DNA of 64,000 nt from Acanthaster planci (GCF_001949145.1 NW_019091416.1:3117908-3181907); one strand, 5' to 3'; counted from the first letter of the stretch, positions 47,814-61,549 are shown. Notes: a model not told the origin generated them from the sequence alone. Program-made: numbers and translations.

Positions 47814-50526
47814 ACAGTGATATTTTCTCTCCCTTTTAATGAGTATTGCCCACGGCAAGAGCTACAGAAGATAAGGAACAGACGAGGGAGTGTAAGTTAT
47901 CTGGTCACATTCCATTGGATTCATAAAAGATTACAAATCAGTGGAATGAAAGCAAGATTCGGAGAGGGAGTTCCAAGAAGAGTCAGCATGGGAGGAAAAA
48001 AAAATGACGGGATGGAATTGAGAAGTTTTACATCTCGACATAAGAGGGTGCTTTTGCCAGGCCCACAGTGACCACGTTGACAACGTACATGTACAATGTA
48101 CAATGTGCGTGGACCTGAAGTGCTATTAGAGTGCAGTGCAAAATTGCACCCTCCAAATGTCATGAAATGGATGTCTGTATACTCAAGGGCTTAAGAGGAT
48201 TGCCGAGTGCTCCCTGTGACAGTCACATATCGATATCCTCTGAAAAACTCCACAGAACTGATCCTTCAGAATAGAATACAATTAGCTAGTTTGGTATTTC
48301 CACAGGGCATGCTCAGAATAAAGTGGGTCAGAGGTCAATTGAGAACATCAAATACATATGTGTGCATGAGATTGGCTCCCCCCCCGTCAGCACGGGTTAA
48401 CAATGATTCACATAATGTACACTGAAAACAGGCCGTGTCAGGATTACTTGGCTGTGGCTTACATGTAAAATTGTGCACAGTTCCAAGGTTGTGGTTGAAG
48501 CCACTTCCCATGGAGTTGTTTTTAATTTCAAGCTGCAGCCAAGCGACTTGGACACAGCCTGTTTAAATATGTTTTAAGTGCTTAGCTCCTGAATAACACT
48601 GCCATTTTTAAATACTAAACTGTATGTACCTGTATATGTCCATGTACATGTAACCCACTGTTCCTTCCCTGCATGAGGGCAGGCTTGGTGTTACATGAAT
48701 TTTCAAGTTCCTAAAAAAAGTCAGCACAAGAAGTCAACCTGAAGGGGATAACTTCTGTTAACTTGTAGTTTGACCGTTTAATTTTCTTTAGAAAGATGGC
48801 ATCGTCTGCACCACCTGACTACCCTGAATACATTTGTGACTGGAGTCAGGTTGGGATTCCGGGCCCAAGCGCCTGGCCGGGTTTAAAGGAAATTGAGTTT
48901 CTGCAATGAGCAATGCATTTCTGCCAGCTCAAAGCTGAGCTCATAAAATGCAACACTCAATGCAGCGCAAGCCACCGAGTCACCGACCTGTTTGCATTTG
49001 ACATTTTCGGCGAGGGACTCTGCCGGACAATTCTGCAGTAGAGAGAAAAATCAAAGCACGTCCATGCGCATTATAATGTGTTTTGACACCTGAGGAACAT
49101 GCAGCGCTTGCACTGAATCTGGGATTGGAAAGATCGGAGCTGTGTTTCCCCTTAAGTGCCACCTTTCACGATTATTCATTTACAGTACATGTACCATTCA
49201 ATGTCCATCATTTCACAAGCCTGTCCTTTCTGTTGTAATATTGGAAAGATCAACGTACACTTTTAATGCACATGTTCTGAGACTTCGATAGACTTAGAGG
49301 TAGATGTACTCGGATGGTTGGTGAAAGTTTCCACAAGAAAAGGTTTGAAATCAGAGAAATGAAAAATAAATTTGTCAGAAGACAAATTACTTGCACTTTC
49401 TCATTCTGTTTTAAAAATATATGACACAATGGTACATTATTTCTTTTGCCATGGAACAATATTTGGGTAATATTCAAAAACTTGAATAACAATTGTAATG
49501 TTCATGTGTAGGCTTTCTGCAGTCTATTGTGTATGCTAATATCATTTTCTACATTTACTATATTATTAATATTTCAGCATGTTTTTCTTTTCCCTATGTA
49601 TTTGAGAGAAAAATTAAGAGCATCTCAGAAATCCTTGCTTTGCTTTGCCCTGACGCCTGAAATGCTACAGAGAATTCTGCAACCAATAAGACCACCGCTA
49701 CCATTCACAACAGCCCAACGCTGTCTCGCTTAAGATGGTACTTTCAAAAGTGGGCCAGTCTGCCAAATCCAAGGGTATCATCAAGAAGTCATGAAAACAG
49801 TGATGATACCTTTTTTGCAAACACCAACCAAAAGGAATTTATAAATTGACGACAGACTCCAATTCAACAAATTGTACCTCAGATGGTCACCCGATTCACC
49901 ATTTTTCCCCACCACGACTATCAGGCACTTGTTAACCAACTCAGCCCCAACATCGGGAAAGAGAATAAAAACAAGAGGAAATTAACAGCCCTGTTTCCGT
50001 TTTGTGAGTGTTCCAAGCTGCCTTGTATGAGCTTCTGAACCTCCCCTTTCTTACACCCCAAGATTTCGAGACTGTTGTCGCTTCTGTACGTGACACATCT
50101 TAGTACCATCAATCTTGGGAGGTTTTCTAGGCTTGTCACTTCTTTTTTTAATGAACGCGGCTCCGCTCAGCCATTAGCCTCCACAGTGTCATGGGTGATG
50201 ATGTCTAGCGCTTGGGGAGGGAGATCAGTTCCTCGTGTCCAAACAATTTCTACACTCTGATTTATTTCTGTTCACAATCCCATCGACCAGGGTTCTGCAT
50301 TCATCGGGGAAAAAAAAAGTCCTGACCAACGAAAAAAGAAAACCGGAAAAGGCACTGACTCCTTAGCAGGTCTGTGAATCATAACCATCAACAAACAAAG
50401 CCATAAAAAAGAGAGTTATATCTGCTTTAGACTGTTTGTTTAGAAACGCTACTGGTAAGGTGCTGTAAATCACCCCCTCCAAAAAAAAAAAAGCCTGACA
50501 GAGACATAAAAGAAAGAAACCAAAAA
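47814..50526. other. Gene-free region
   Basis: No supported exon. Several TACATGTAC palindromes (near 48084 and 48649). Confidence 0.4.
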
Positions 50527-51389
50527 NNNNNNNNNNNNNNNNNNNNNNNNNNNNNNNNNNNNNNNNNNNNNNNNNNNNNNNNNNNNNNNNNNNNNNNNNN
50601 NNNNNNNNNNNNNNNNNNNNNNNNNNNNNNNNNNNNNNNNNNNNNNNNNNNNNNNNNNNNNNNNNNNNNNNNNNNNNNNNNNNNNNNNNNNNNNNNNNNN
50701 NNNNNNNNNNNNNNNNNNNNNNNNNNNNNNNNNNNNNNNNNNNNNNNNNNNNNNNNNNNNNNNNNNNNNNNNNNNNNNNNNNNNNNNNNNNNNNNNNNNN
50801 NNNNNNNNNNNNNNNNNNNNNNNNNNNNNNNNNNNNNNNNNNNNNNNNNNNNNNNNNNNNNNNNNNNNNNNNNNNNNNNNNNNNNNNNNNNNNNNNNNNN
50901 NNNNNNNNNNNNNNNNNNNNNNNNNNNNNNNNNNNNNNNNNNNNNNNNNNNNNNNNNNNNNNNNNNNNNNNNNNNNNNNNNNNNNNNNNNNNNNNNNNNN
51001 NNNNNNNNNNNNNNNNNNNNNNNNNNNNNNNNNNNNNNNNNNNNNNNNNNNNNNNNNNNNNNNNNNNNNNNNNNNNNNNNNNNNNNNNNNNNNNNNNNNN
51101 NNNNNNNNNNNNNNNNNNNNNNNNNNNNNNNNNNNNNNNNNNNNNNNNNNNNNNNNNNNNNNNNNNNNNNNNNNNNNNNNNNNNNNNNNNNNNNNNNNNN
51201 NNNNNNNNNNNNNNNNNNNNNNNNNNNNNNNNNNNNNNNNNNNNNNNNNNNNNNNNNNNNNNNNNNNNNNNNNNNNNNNNNNNNNNNNNNNNNNNNNNNN
51301 NNNNNNNNNNNNNNNNNNNNNNNNNNNNNNNNNNNNNNNNNNNNNNNNNNNNNNNNNNNNNNNNNNNNNNNNNNNNNNNNNNNNNNNNN
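50527..51389. other. Assembly gap (863 N)
   Basis: This is a run of N preceded by A-rich sequence. It may hide part of the EXOC7 3' UTR. Confidence 0.99.
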
Positions 51390-52499
51390 AGGCCCCTAGC
51401 CGATTTTTATGAGATGCAGATTACTTTTTCACTGGATTCTCAGTTGTGTGGAATGGAAAAATAATACCACCCACGGAGGTCCACAACACGGTTTGCATGC
51501 ATTCCTCACCGAAGCATTATTGAAGTTTCACATGTTACACCAGATTACTTACGAAAAGATCTTCACTGTTTTTTGTTTAATCAGGCCACGTAGGCGTTTT
51601 GAGTCACAGGTGTCATGCAGTGGGGAGTGAAGTGCAACTGTGCGTGATAATGGCATCATGAAAAAGATTCCCTAGGTACCGGCGGCATATAAAAGTCATG
51701 GACCGCTAGGTTTAAGAATGCTCAGGTGAGATGAAAAGATGACCGCGTCTGCCGATTGTGCCATTCATCACTGGAATAGTTTTAAGAAGCGGGGGAGTGG
51801 GCAAAGCAAAAGGAGGGGGCGGGCTTGTATGGCTAGATATTAACCTGGTAGATCTCTCCTAAACATGCTCCATAACTTCCTGCAACCTCTTGAATTTTTC
51901 CCAATCTGCTTCAACCTCATGAATTCACAGTCTGCTTCTTGAAAGGGGTTGACCAGTTTGTTAAGACTGATAACTTGCAATCAAAGCACAAAAATCAAGT
52001 TGGAATTTTATATTCCTCTTATTATCATGGAACCCCTTTTACACTGCTAACGCCAGCAGTTCACTGAATGCAGAGAGCGTATCATAGACAGGAATGCTTT
52101 CAACCAACTGAAGAATGCTCACCAACTTATCGCACATGACTCAACAATGAATGTCCACCAATAGAAAACCTCTCGACTCAAAACTAACATGGAGAGAGCA
52201 GTGAGAGCTTGTAACAGCCTGTCAACCTCAAGGAAAGTGTCAAAGCAGAAACTTGTACAGATTGCATTTGTCAAATCAGGCTCATCAACAAGTTAAGAGG
52301 GCTTATCAGCTACAGTGTAGGTTGAGAAGGTTAATCAACTAACTTGAAAAAGGCAGAAGAAACAGTGCATATACGCATGCATATGCACGCGAAGTGTTCT
52401 TGATGAGGTGATTACATGTACCAATTCAGAGAATCATCCAAACTGAGCTAGAGCTTACCTGGAATGTAAGGCTGGCTACTTCAAATCATAGGCTTCTCT
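51390..52499 (-). other. Downstream flank / probable 3' UTR of EXOC7
   Basis: This lies immediately after the EXOC7 stop codon on the minus strand. I saw no clear minus-strand AATAAA before the gap, so the polyadenylation site may be inside or beyond it. No other gene is seen. Confidence 0.4.
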
Positions 52500-52602
52500 C
52501 TATGCTGTGATGTCAAAGAACTTGTCGATGGACGCTGCCACCTCCTCTTTAGTTAGCTTCATGTACTTGCCAGGGTTCTTGGTGAAGTTAATCAACATGT
52601 AC
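52500..52602 (-). CDS. EXOC7: Exocyst complex component 7 (Exo70), last coding exon
   Basis: After a TTTTTTCTGTCGCTCAG acceptor one base completes a Lys codon from the previous exon, then 33 residues follow to a TAG stop. They include NFTKNPGKYMK and end SIDKFFDITA, aligning without gaps to the C-terminus of vertebrate EXOC7 (PFTKNPEKYIK ... MIDRLFDTSA). Exo70 is a subunit of the octameric exocyst complex that tethers secretory vesicles to the plasma membrane; its C-terminal domain binds PI(4,5)P2. The two lysines of GKYMK occupy the positions of rat Lys632 and Lys635, which are required for that lipid binding, so this function is probably kept. The open frame continues upstream to 52781 but that part is intron. 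Invertebrate residues differ mainly in the helix after the lysines. Confidence 0.9.
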
Positions 52603-54865
52603 CTGAGCGACAGAAAAAACATCAATACACCGGGTATACTCCATGAATTGCTGTGTTTTTTTGTGGGCCTTCTCAAGCCTTCCTCAAGTGTGTGATTTCT
52701 TAAGAATAAGGCATGTACAAGGACAACTTCAGAAATTTCTCGCCCTCTGAAGGACCTGGCGCTTTGGTTTCTCAAGGGCAATGCAATAATCCTTGATGAA
52801 AATTTCTACTGAATGATCAAATCTATCGTGACATTGCAAATCCAGCAGCCTCGTAGCTCTGGAGATGAACTATCCAGGGCAAGATATATTGGTGAGAACA
52901 TAGCACATATCCTTCGTCAGAAAATTGACACAGAAATTTGGACTAACGTAAATTAGAGGCAGTTGAATTATTTCCCCATGTTTAGGTATTAAAGGGCATC
53001 ATTTCATCACAAACATAAGATTTCAAAGAAAACGGGCTCATCAGGTTCATGGAGAAGGATGTAGAAAATGAACTACTCCACAGAACTGATAAATTTTTGA
53101 GACGGACCCCACAGTCGCATCTGTCATTAACAACAGACTTTTTCACACCCTCTCTTGATGCCAAGATCTTGCGCCAAATGGAAAACCGCAATCAGGATGG
53201 ATCGCTTTGAGGAAGGAGGTTGTTCATGATTGAGTCAACTATCAGGTCAGTGTCAAAAAAATTCCGTGGTTCTGTTGAATAACGTTATTCTCTACGAACA
53301 GTGCAAACAATCACAAACAGATTCTTAAACAGCACTAGCACTTTATGGAAACCTACATGTACGTGTACATTGCCTGCCACTGCCATTCTCGTCACGTTGG
53401 CAATGACTTGACACTCTCTTTAAGACAGTCCTGTGTTGATCCTCCGGATTTCACTCTAAGCCTGCATTCAGCATGGCAGAAATCCAAAATCTTCCTATAC
53501 TTTGAAAATGATGTGCAAGTCAATTTTTTTCCCTTCCTTTTTCTGCTCTCACCCAGAATAGCCAGCTCGGACTAGCGCAGGGCAAGTGTTGAATAATAGA
53601 CAGAGAGCAGGTGGTCTGATAGTTGATACCAGTATAACGACAGAGGTTTGAAAGCACGCGCATAAAGGGGTGTGTGGGTGGAAATGACGCACTTCTATTT
53701 TCAAACGATCCCAAAACCTTAAAAAAGAAACATATTTTTCTGGCCACGTCAATGAGCTATGTAAAGATTATTACTCCATGTGGCAATTAATTCTGCTAAA
53801 AATAGTGCGCTTTGGGGGAAAGTCTGACAGTCAGCAGGTGGCAATTTTACAACAGCTGCTTGCAGAATGCAGCAGGGAACCTGCCAAATACAACCGAGGC
53901 CTTACAACTTTGCTTGACTTGTAAACACACAGAGTCTTCCTCAGCCACACCAGCTGCAGTCTCTGCTTGTCCCAATTTGTACGCATCACAGAGCCGGACC
54001 TAACTTCATAGTGTTGTTGCTCGCTGGAAACGCTTACTTAAGCAGATTTATGTGCACACATAATTCCTTATTGACTCCAACATCTACACCACACAAACTT
54101 CTTGGTCTCAGGACACCTAAACATCAGTGCAATGTAACTGACTGACTAAAATTTGGGTTACCACAACTGGGTTATGTTCAGATGACTCCTGCCACAGATC
54201 AGCCTGACCAGACTGATGACATAGGACAAATGCATGATCACGTTACAGTACTGATTGGATTGGATGGACATGCATGGACGGACTAATGCATGCGCCGACA
54301 TCAGTGTCTGGGCGCATCCAGGTTTAATTTTCACACAACTGACCCCCAACACTAACTATGATTAAACCCTTGTCAATTTTCTTGATGCTCTGTGCATTCC
54401 TCAAGGCAGTACCTGCCTGAAGTCTGCTTTTTCTCTTCATTTAGCCGCGTTTTTGCCCATCAGTGGTTGGTAAAACATAAAGCTGGCAATCAGCATGACA
54501 GATAAAAAATAATGGGCAATTCCATGTAAAGGTGGACACGACCAAGGAATTTTAAAAATTGTCTTGCATGACTGAATTTGATATCAAATTAAAGCTAAAT
54601 GTCTAGACCTTCCAGAAACAGCGACTATTTAGCAGAAAACAGGTGTTCTCACGATTCTCATGCATAATTAATTAGCATGGAAGATTTTCTGTTATTGTTA
54701 GGGAGCATACTGCAAGGTGTCTTTACAACAGCACTAATGAAATTAATTTCTGAATTCCGTATTGTTATCATGTTAATGACATATACTGACCACATATCAA
54801 GCCCATTTATGATTTCAATTACGTATCTCACTTTAACGGCCAGGTAATAAAAATTGTCTCGTTAT

Positions 54866-56619
54866 GTCACGGCGTTACCCAAAATATGACATTTTTCCAT
54901 TTTATTTAAGATGTATCCACAAAAATCTAGAAAATATTATTCACAGTGCAAATTACACACCCACAGGCATCTAAGTAGTAATATTGGTCTTTATTTATTA
55001 ATTATAGCAATTAAATTATGTCACGGCGTTACTTTTTTGGTAACGCCATGACTGGAATTCCATTTGTGTAGGCCTTCTGTAGGTACAGTAGGTATGTTAT
55101 GTTGGTGTAATGGAATTCCAAGTGACTCACCATTGCACCACAGCCCATTAGGACTGTTTATAACTCCAAACAATGGATAACAGGGAATGCTACCACTTCG
55201 CAGTGCCGATTCCAGAGGCAAAACAACTACACCATGGTCCGAACACGACTGCATCTACTGTCCTCATCTTCCTATAGATTACCCGGGGTGGCAAATGCCT
55301 TGCTGAACTTAACAATAATACAAGTTTCTGACTTTTACTGCCAAAAGGGCTAAACCGGATGCCCCATCGTGCCCACACATCAGTGAAATTAATCAAACCG
55401 CGAAGAAGGCGTGAAGCTAGAAGAGAGGAGGTCAATATCTACCGGTACATGAAACTTGAATACTGTTATTCAATTTCCTGGAGGATTTACTTATATCTTG
55501 ATGAGGTTGGTTTTTGGGCCAGAAACCCCCCAGACGCCCCCCACTATGGTAGTGAAAAATACTAATAATGTATTGAACATGTAGCTGCATGTAAATAGTT
55601 TATCATGAACAACTGCTGATGGCATTTTTGACGAAGTGGCTGTAGGAGGTCTACAGTTTTTGTCAATTAAAGGTCAAATGTATTTACTTGTTTTACACAA
55701 ATTTTAAAATATCCCGTATTTGATTATACCCTAACTTTACGTGAACAGATATCACCCTGAAGATTGGTACTGTAACTTGTCTGACATGCAGGTGCATGTA
55801 TGTGAGCTCAAGCCATAAAATAAGTTCCCAATGCATCAGAGAATCACTGTAAGAGAAGCTAGATACAATGCTAACTACAATTAGGTACCTCACAGGTCCC
55901 ACATAGCACCTGGGCAGGGATGTACCATACCCTAAGGGTACACCAGAAAGCTGAGCAGCCTCATCAGGATTCGTGATCTCTCAATCCAAGTTTCAAAGTC
56001 CACCAGAGCACTACTGTCTGAGCAAATCCAATCTCATTGAAAATCTAAACCTGACATCCACCACAGAAAAAAATTTTACTTTCTCCCTTTAATAGATCTA
56101 AATTATTCCTTATTGATGAACTGGAACAATGTGATGAGTTCCACTGATATTATTTCCCCATATCTTAATTGACATATTGATTTTTACATGCACGTGCCAT
56201 TGGGCTAAGGCTTTGGTCACGGCCTTAGCGGTCACAGCGTTACTGTACATAATTTTTTCATGATGTCATATTTCTCATGAACATAATTTTTATTTCCATT
56301 TCTTATAGTGTTATTGTAGTTGACTGTCTGCTAAGTGCATCTTGTGTGAAGCAACTGCAAAATACACCTTAACTTCACAGAGTTTTAACAATAAGTGAAC
56401 AGCTAAGAATCTGATGTCCTTTTCAGTGTAACGGCATTACCATACTAATTAATATTCATAACTTGATACTTTATGCAGTTTTTGCATAATTTTTTTTTCC
56501 AGTTGAAATTGATAATAGCTGTAGTAAAACTGTAAGAAACTTTGTTTCCAAAATTGGAGGTGTTACCCATTATTTGCACTTGAAAGGTGAATTTTGCTAC
56601 TGATGTGTCACAGCGTTAC
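54866..56619. repeat. Cluster of GTCACGGCGTTAC motifs
   Basis: GTCACGGCGTTAC is perfect at 54866-54878 and 55020-55032. The second is followed after six Ts by an inverted copy, GGTAACGCCATGAC (55039-55052), making a hairpin. Close variants occur at 56231-56243 (GTCACAGCGTTAC), 56428-56440 (GTAACGGCATTAC) and 56607-56619 (GTCACAGCGTTAC). The DNA between them is AT-rich and otherwise not repetitive. Confidence 0.7.
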
Positions 56620-57100
56620 CTTGGAAGCTCCCTAGTGCACTAAGTTTTTTAAAAATCACAGGTAGGCCTACTACACGTAAACCACCTCATGATACACCGT
56701 ATTACACTAAATGAAACTACAACTCTCTTTCCGAGTAAGGGGATAGAATGTGCATTGTACATTTTGAAGTTAAAATCAGATGCCAACCAAAGCAATGTTT
56801 CTGCGAATTTAACAGCCCATACATGAACAAGGAACAGGCAAATATGAGAGCACTGTACTGGACGGATGATCATGACATGTTTGGTTTATTTATGGTTCGC
56901 CGTTATTTTCCCTCCAACTATTTCTACAAATTGGACTGCCATAATATCTCCAAAATCCACCAAGTATTGTTTTGCACCCCCCCATTTGACTGCATACATG
57001 GACATTTTATTCTCTTCTAATCTGCTCCAAAGTTTTCCCCCCAAAAACTGACATCTCTTCCCTAGTCTCTTCTAATTCGTTATCAAGGATTTGCACAGTA

Positions 57101-57189
57101 GCCATCTTGCAGGGCAGTGTTTCTGTTCTACAGGGAAACCTCGTTTGTGCATACCCTATGGTACAAAACAAAATGGCCTGCAAGATGGC
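57101..57189. mobile_element. Short inverted-repeat element
   Basis: GCCATCTTGCAGG at the left is exactly inverted as CCTGCAAGATGGC at the right, 89 bp in all, non-coding. No further copy was noticed in this window. Confidence 0.5.
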
Positions 57190-60100
57190 AACCATGTAAA
57201 CCCTCTATTGGCATCTGCAGGCGGTGAACAGTCAGTGGTGGATCTAGTGTAAATAGGGGTGCGGTGTTGGGGGTTTACAAAAGGGGAGGGGGCCGAGAGA
57301 AGGTGAAACACATGCCACATTTGTTCTTATCTTGGTGAAAAATATCTGTCTTTGATGACATCAGAAGATTCAACAATTAAGAAAGATTAGCTTGTATCCT
57401 AAAAAGGGGAATGGAGGACACACCGGTTACACACCCCAATCTTTCCTTTGTATTCACTACTGCTGGTGAAGCAATGGTTACAGAGGCATAATCTCCCGTG
57501 AGATGTTCCCACTGCGTTTCCCGTGTTTCTAGTAGAACATGAATTACAATTTACCTTAGGCTGATACTAAAATGACAGGGATGAATGACCACAAAGGCAC
57601 GCTTGGTTTCATGCACAGTTTGCTGTGACTGATGACCTGACCTGACACTGGATTATTTGGAATGAATTGTGCAGATATGGTGACCATTTTGTTAACATCA
57701 GACTGAACAAATTCGAACACAACGAACTGAAACACATCTGGCATCACTGCCCAACTGGGTCAAACAGTGTTTATCAAACTTTCCGAAGTTAATGGCAGGA
57801 ATCCCATCGTTACACCTCCCCGTCACTCTGATAAACTACTGTTGGCTATCTCCAGAACAGGTTAGAAATGAATGAATATGATGCATAAATAACTTATAGA
57901 GAACTCTTTGAACAGGATGAGCCAGCTTTTTGGCTTTTAAGATGAACATCTTATGTGCAACCAACCAAACAAAAGAGAACCAAACTTAAGAGAAGGGGCT
58001 GTAATAGATACAAGACACGTTAAAAGTCAAACTTTTATTTGAGAGACGACAAAATCAGCAGGCAGCTCTTTCTGACTAGTGACTGCGAATGTCTGTACCC
58101 ATAATCGCCCTAAGCATGCACAGAAAACCCTTTCTGTGGGGAAAATAATTCAAATGGTAACAGAATTTTGTACATGAGAAACTAGGGCACTTCTTGAACT
58201 TGGACAAAATGCTCGCTGGACGCGGAACGTTGATTTGTGCCAAACTCGGCCGGGGATTGTGCAGCAAAAATCTGTCACTTAAACTCTCTGGAAAAGGGCA
58301 AACAGAGATTCGCACACCTGACATACAATGTATGAGTGCCGTGCATTTGGCTTATCCTTCTCTCTTCCCCATGAGCAAGATTGAGAGCGGCTAGGACTCT
58401 CGTCAGAAGCCTTGAAAAGCCTGGCTGAGTTTAATGAGGGGCGATGCTAAACATCGCAGAGCAGGGCAAAATGCAGATTGGAAATGTCAACACTGATCCG
58501 GTTTCTTATCAAATGTCGCGGACGACTCGAATTGAGACAGAGAACATCACAGGGGGAGGGAGACGGGTTGGATTTCATCAGCGGGAGCTCATCGTGAGGC
58601 CTTCATCCGAATAATGACAACTGGTCTGAGGGTACTACCACCCATATCGGGAAATGAGGAAGATAAACTGTGAGCTACTCTGTCAACGTCAGAGCTAAGT
58701 CACGGATAAGGGCCACTTTTAAAGAAAACACCCAGTGAATATCAGAGAAGGATAGGAAATGAAAAACAAGTGGATTTTTAAATTCCGAGAAATTTGAAGC
58801 CAACTAGAACTACAGACATGTAATGTATTTCAACACCACTGTTGACAATTCAGGAATGATTTGTGCTTAATACTTCTTTTTTGTACTGAAACATTCATGA
58901 GGCCATCTAAGCCACTTGAGTGTATACCACTGGAGGCTGCCATGTTGGCACAGCTTTGTAAAATGCAATAACCAAGCTTGCCCTCAAAAAGACCCAATTT
59001 TGGCAGGATTAATTCACACTAAAGTGTCGTACCCATGGACACAAACGACCACACGACATGGGCTGAACTTGAAACCCATAACACGCTGTATTACCTGCAT
59101 GTACTCTTCAGTCCCCTATACAGAGATCACGGAATTCCATGCTGTTCCTTTTACGGGTACAGCGAAACACTGGCAAAGTGTGGGACCAACCGAACAACTG
59201 ACCAACCAACTCGGGCACAGACAAGCATGACATGCGCATCCAGCTAGTTGGCATGGCAACCCAAACAGCACACAGAGGCAACGCAGAGTTTTTGGGAGGC
59301 CATAGTTTGCATGTGATTTTTGCATGTTGATTTTTGGCGAATAGGAGATGTAAAGAGTGCATTTAATCTTTATGTAATCCCAAGTCTGAGAGAAGACTGG
59401 ATCCCAAAAAATCGTTCGTCTCTGGTAAGTGCAAGCGTCGATTTCAAGCTTACGTGTCAATCTTTTTTTCTCTCCGAAAGTTAGTTAGCATTACAAAGAG
59501 CGAACTGAGCTCTCTTTGTTTTGATACATCACTCAGTTGGCATCCTAATGACAATGGACACCATGTAAGTGAAAGATTTTGCTTGATTACTGATTTCGAT
59601 TTTGCAAGATTCATTCTTAGGGCCTCGAACTCAAAAGTGGCTCTGGCAACTTGTTCTTGGGTTGGGCGACAGAGGTACTTTGCAGACAGAGGGTTACTGC
59701 ATGCGCAAGGGGAATATCATTTTCCAGACAGAGTAAAATAAATATCAATCGTGTTTGATAATAAAGCGTCATGCTCCGTAGAATTCCAAATATCAAATCC
59801 ACCACTGCCTGGCGTTTTCAAGCGGCCAATACTTGCCTCCTGATTCTTGTTTCATTTAAGAACCTCTCTGAGCATGGAAAAATGTTTGCTTTTCCGGCGT
59901 GGGCCAAAGTACACTGTACTTCCACGGATGGAAACTGATGACAGACAGATGTTGAAATCAACACCGCCTCAGAATATGATAAGCTGGGAAACACGGGTTT
60001 TGACTGGACACATACGGAGTGGAGAATGATCGGAGAAAACATGAGGGACGCCTTGATTTGAGGGAATGGCAGAGGATGGCGATGTTAGATGGCATTAAAG

Positions 60101-60347
60101 ATTAATTGTGGAATGGAAAATAAGTCAAGTACAATTGAGGGGAAACAACAAAAAAAGCTGAGGCCAATTTTCAAAAAGTCTCCTTTGAATTACTGCAGAG
60201 GATCACACACATTTTAATGACCAGAAAAGTCTGATAAATACTAACACATCTATGACATAATCTAGGTTTTTTTTTGACCAGGCAGGTTACCAATCGGATG
60301 ACAAGAATCTTTCAAGTGCTGTATACAACAAATAATGATTTACGTTC

Positions 60348-60431
60348 GTGCAATGGAAAGAATTATTTCATTTGGAGAGAGATGGAAAGTTCACCATCTG
60401 TCACCTCATGAAATCACTCTGACCACTGCAC
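60348..60431. mobile_element. MITE-like element, GTGCAGTGG family copy 2
   Basis: GTGCAATGGAAAGAATTATT and TCATTTGG on the left, and CACCTCATGAAATCA followed by CCACTGCAC on the right, match the ends of the element at 8248-8367 in both sequence and order, with a shorter interior. Confidence 0.55.
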
Positions 60432-60689
60432 TCACGAGCATCTGTTAGTTGTACAATGACCTCAGCACAGAGGTGGAAAGGCGTGTGCATCAGAAACCAA
60501 CCACAGGTCTGGTGACCTGACTGGTTGGCATACATTACATGTACCGGTACATGCACCTGGTCTGCACACTGACAGCCAGCTATCTTAGAGGGAATAAATG
60601 CATCCAGCTACCGTACACTGCGGCTTTTGGTAGCACAACGTACATGAACATGTATGCTGTACTGATCCCACTGGCAAAAAGGGGGGGGG

Positions 60690-61015
60690 GTCACAGTAGG
60701 GGGACCAGTGGCCCACCCCCTTACTTTTTAAATGGGGGGGGACATGACTCCCACTTTTTAAATGGGGGGGGGACATGACTCCCACTTTTTAAATGGGGGG
60801 ACATGACTCCCACTTTTTAAATGGGGGGGACATGATTCCCACTTTTTAAATGGGGGGGACATGACTCCCACTTTTTAAACTGGGTGACATGCCCCCCTCC
60901 CCACTTTTTGCATGTCCTATGATTGGGTGGGGCTTAATGGATCAGCCTATTAGTGGCTGATGCCTGATGGTCTCATAACTGGCTCTCCCACTTTGAAAGT
61001 CATTCCACCGCCAGT
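60690..61015. repeat. G/C-rich repeat, copy 3, with 29-31 bp tandem repeat
   Basis: About six tandem copies of ACTTTTTAAATGGGGGG followed by ACATGACTCCC lie at 60723-60891. The TGGGGCTTAATGGATC module shared with the 28.2-kb element follows (60928-60972). The G-run length varies between copies, as expected from slippage. Confidence 0.8.
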
Positions 61016-61461
61016 GATCGATCCTACTTTGCAACAAATGATATTTTATACAAAGAGCCATTAAGGAGACAAGCTAGGGGAAAAACTAGCTGTACTGTCA
61101 TCACAGAGCTTTTTTTTTTTCAGTGAATGTACCGCTATGGTGACATAACCGACAGGTGTCTGCCAGTGCCTTGGGCCATCAGTGCGGAAAATGACAAATC
61201 CACTCAAGGGGGACCTCTCAACCGTGAGCTCATTATCATGCAACACCGATTTCAATGGCAATGTTCTTCCAGTCACCTGGCTACACCCGGCAGGTGATGG
61301 CGCGTCCACTAGTTAACCAGCCGAGTCTACTTCAAACAGACATGTCTGAACTGCCAGTCACCAAAACTGTCTTTCAGACAGAGGCTCAGATAAGCACTGA
61401 TGATACATCTTTCTGTCAGCACAAAAGCGTACCTCTGTGGAGCGACGCTTTACATAAAGAT

Positions 61462-61549
61462 CAGTGTTGTAGTCAAAGCCGCTTCAGACCATCACAGGAC
61501 CCTACAAGACTTTGTTTGACCTTGTGACGGTCTTGACTACGACACAACA
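61462..61549. mobile_element. MITE-like element, CAGTGTTGTAGTC family copy 2
   Basis: CAGTGTTGTAGTCAAAGCC on the left pairs with GGTCTTGACTACGACAC on the right. GACCATCACAGG and CCTTGTGACGGTC pair inside. It lies only 120 bases downstream of the EXOC7 exon donor, within the last intron. Confidence 0.6.

Noticed and set aside
52603-52781. Upstream extension of the EXOC7 terminal open frame
   Set aside because: It lies beyond a clear acceptor and does not resemble Exo70; the preceding residues are supplied by the exon at 61670-61803.
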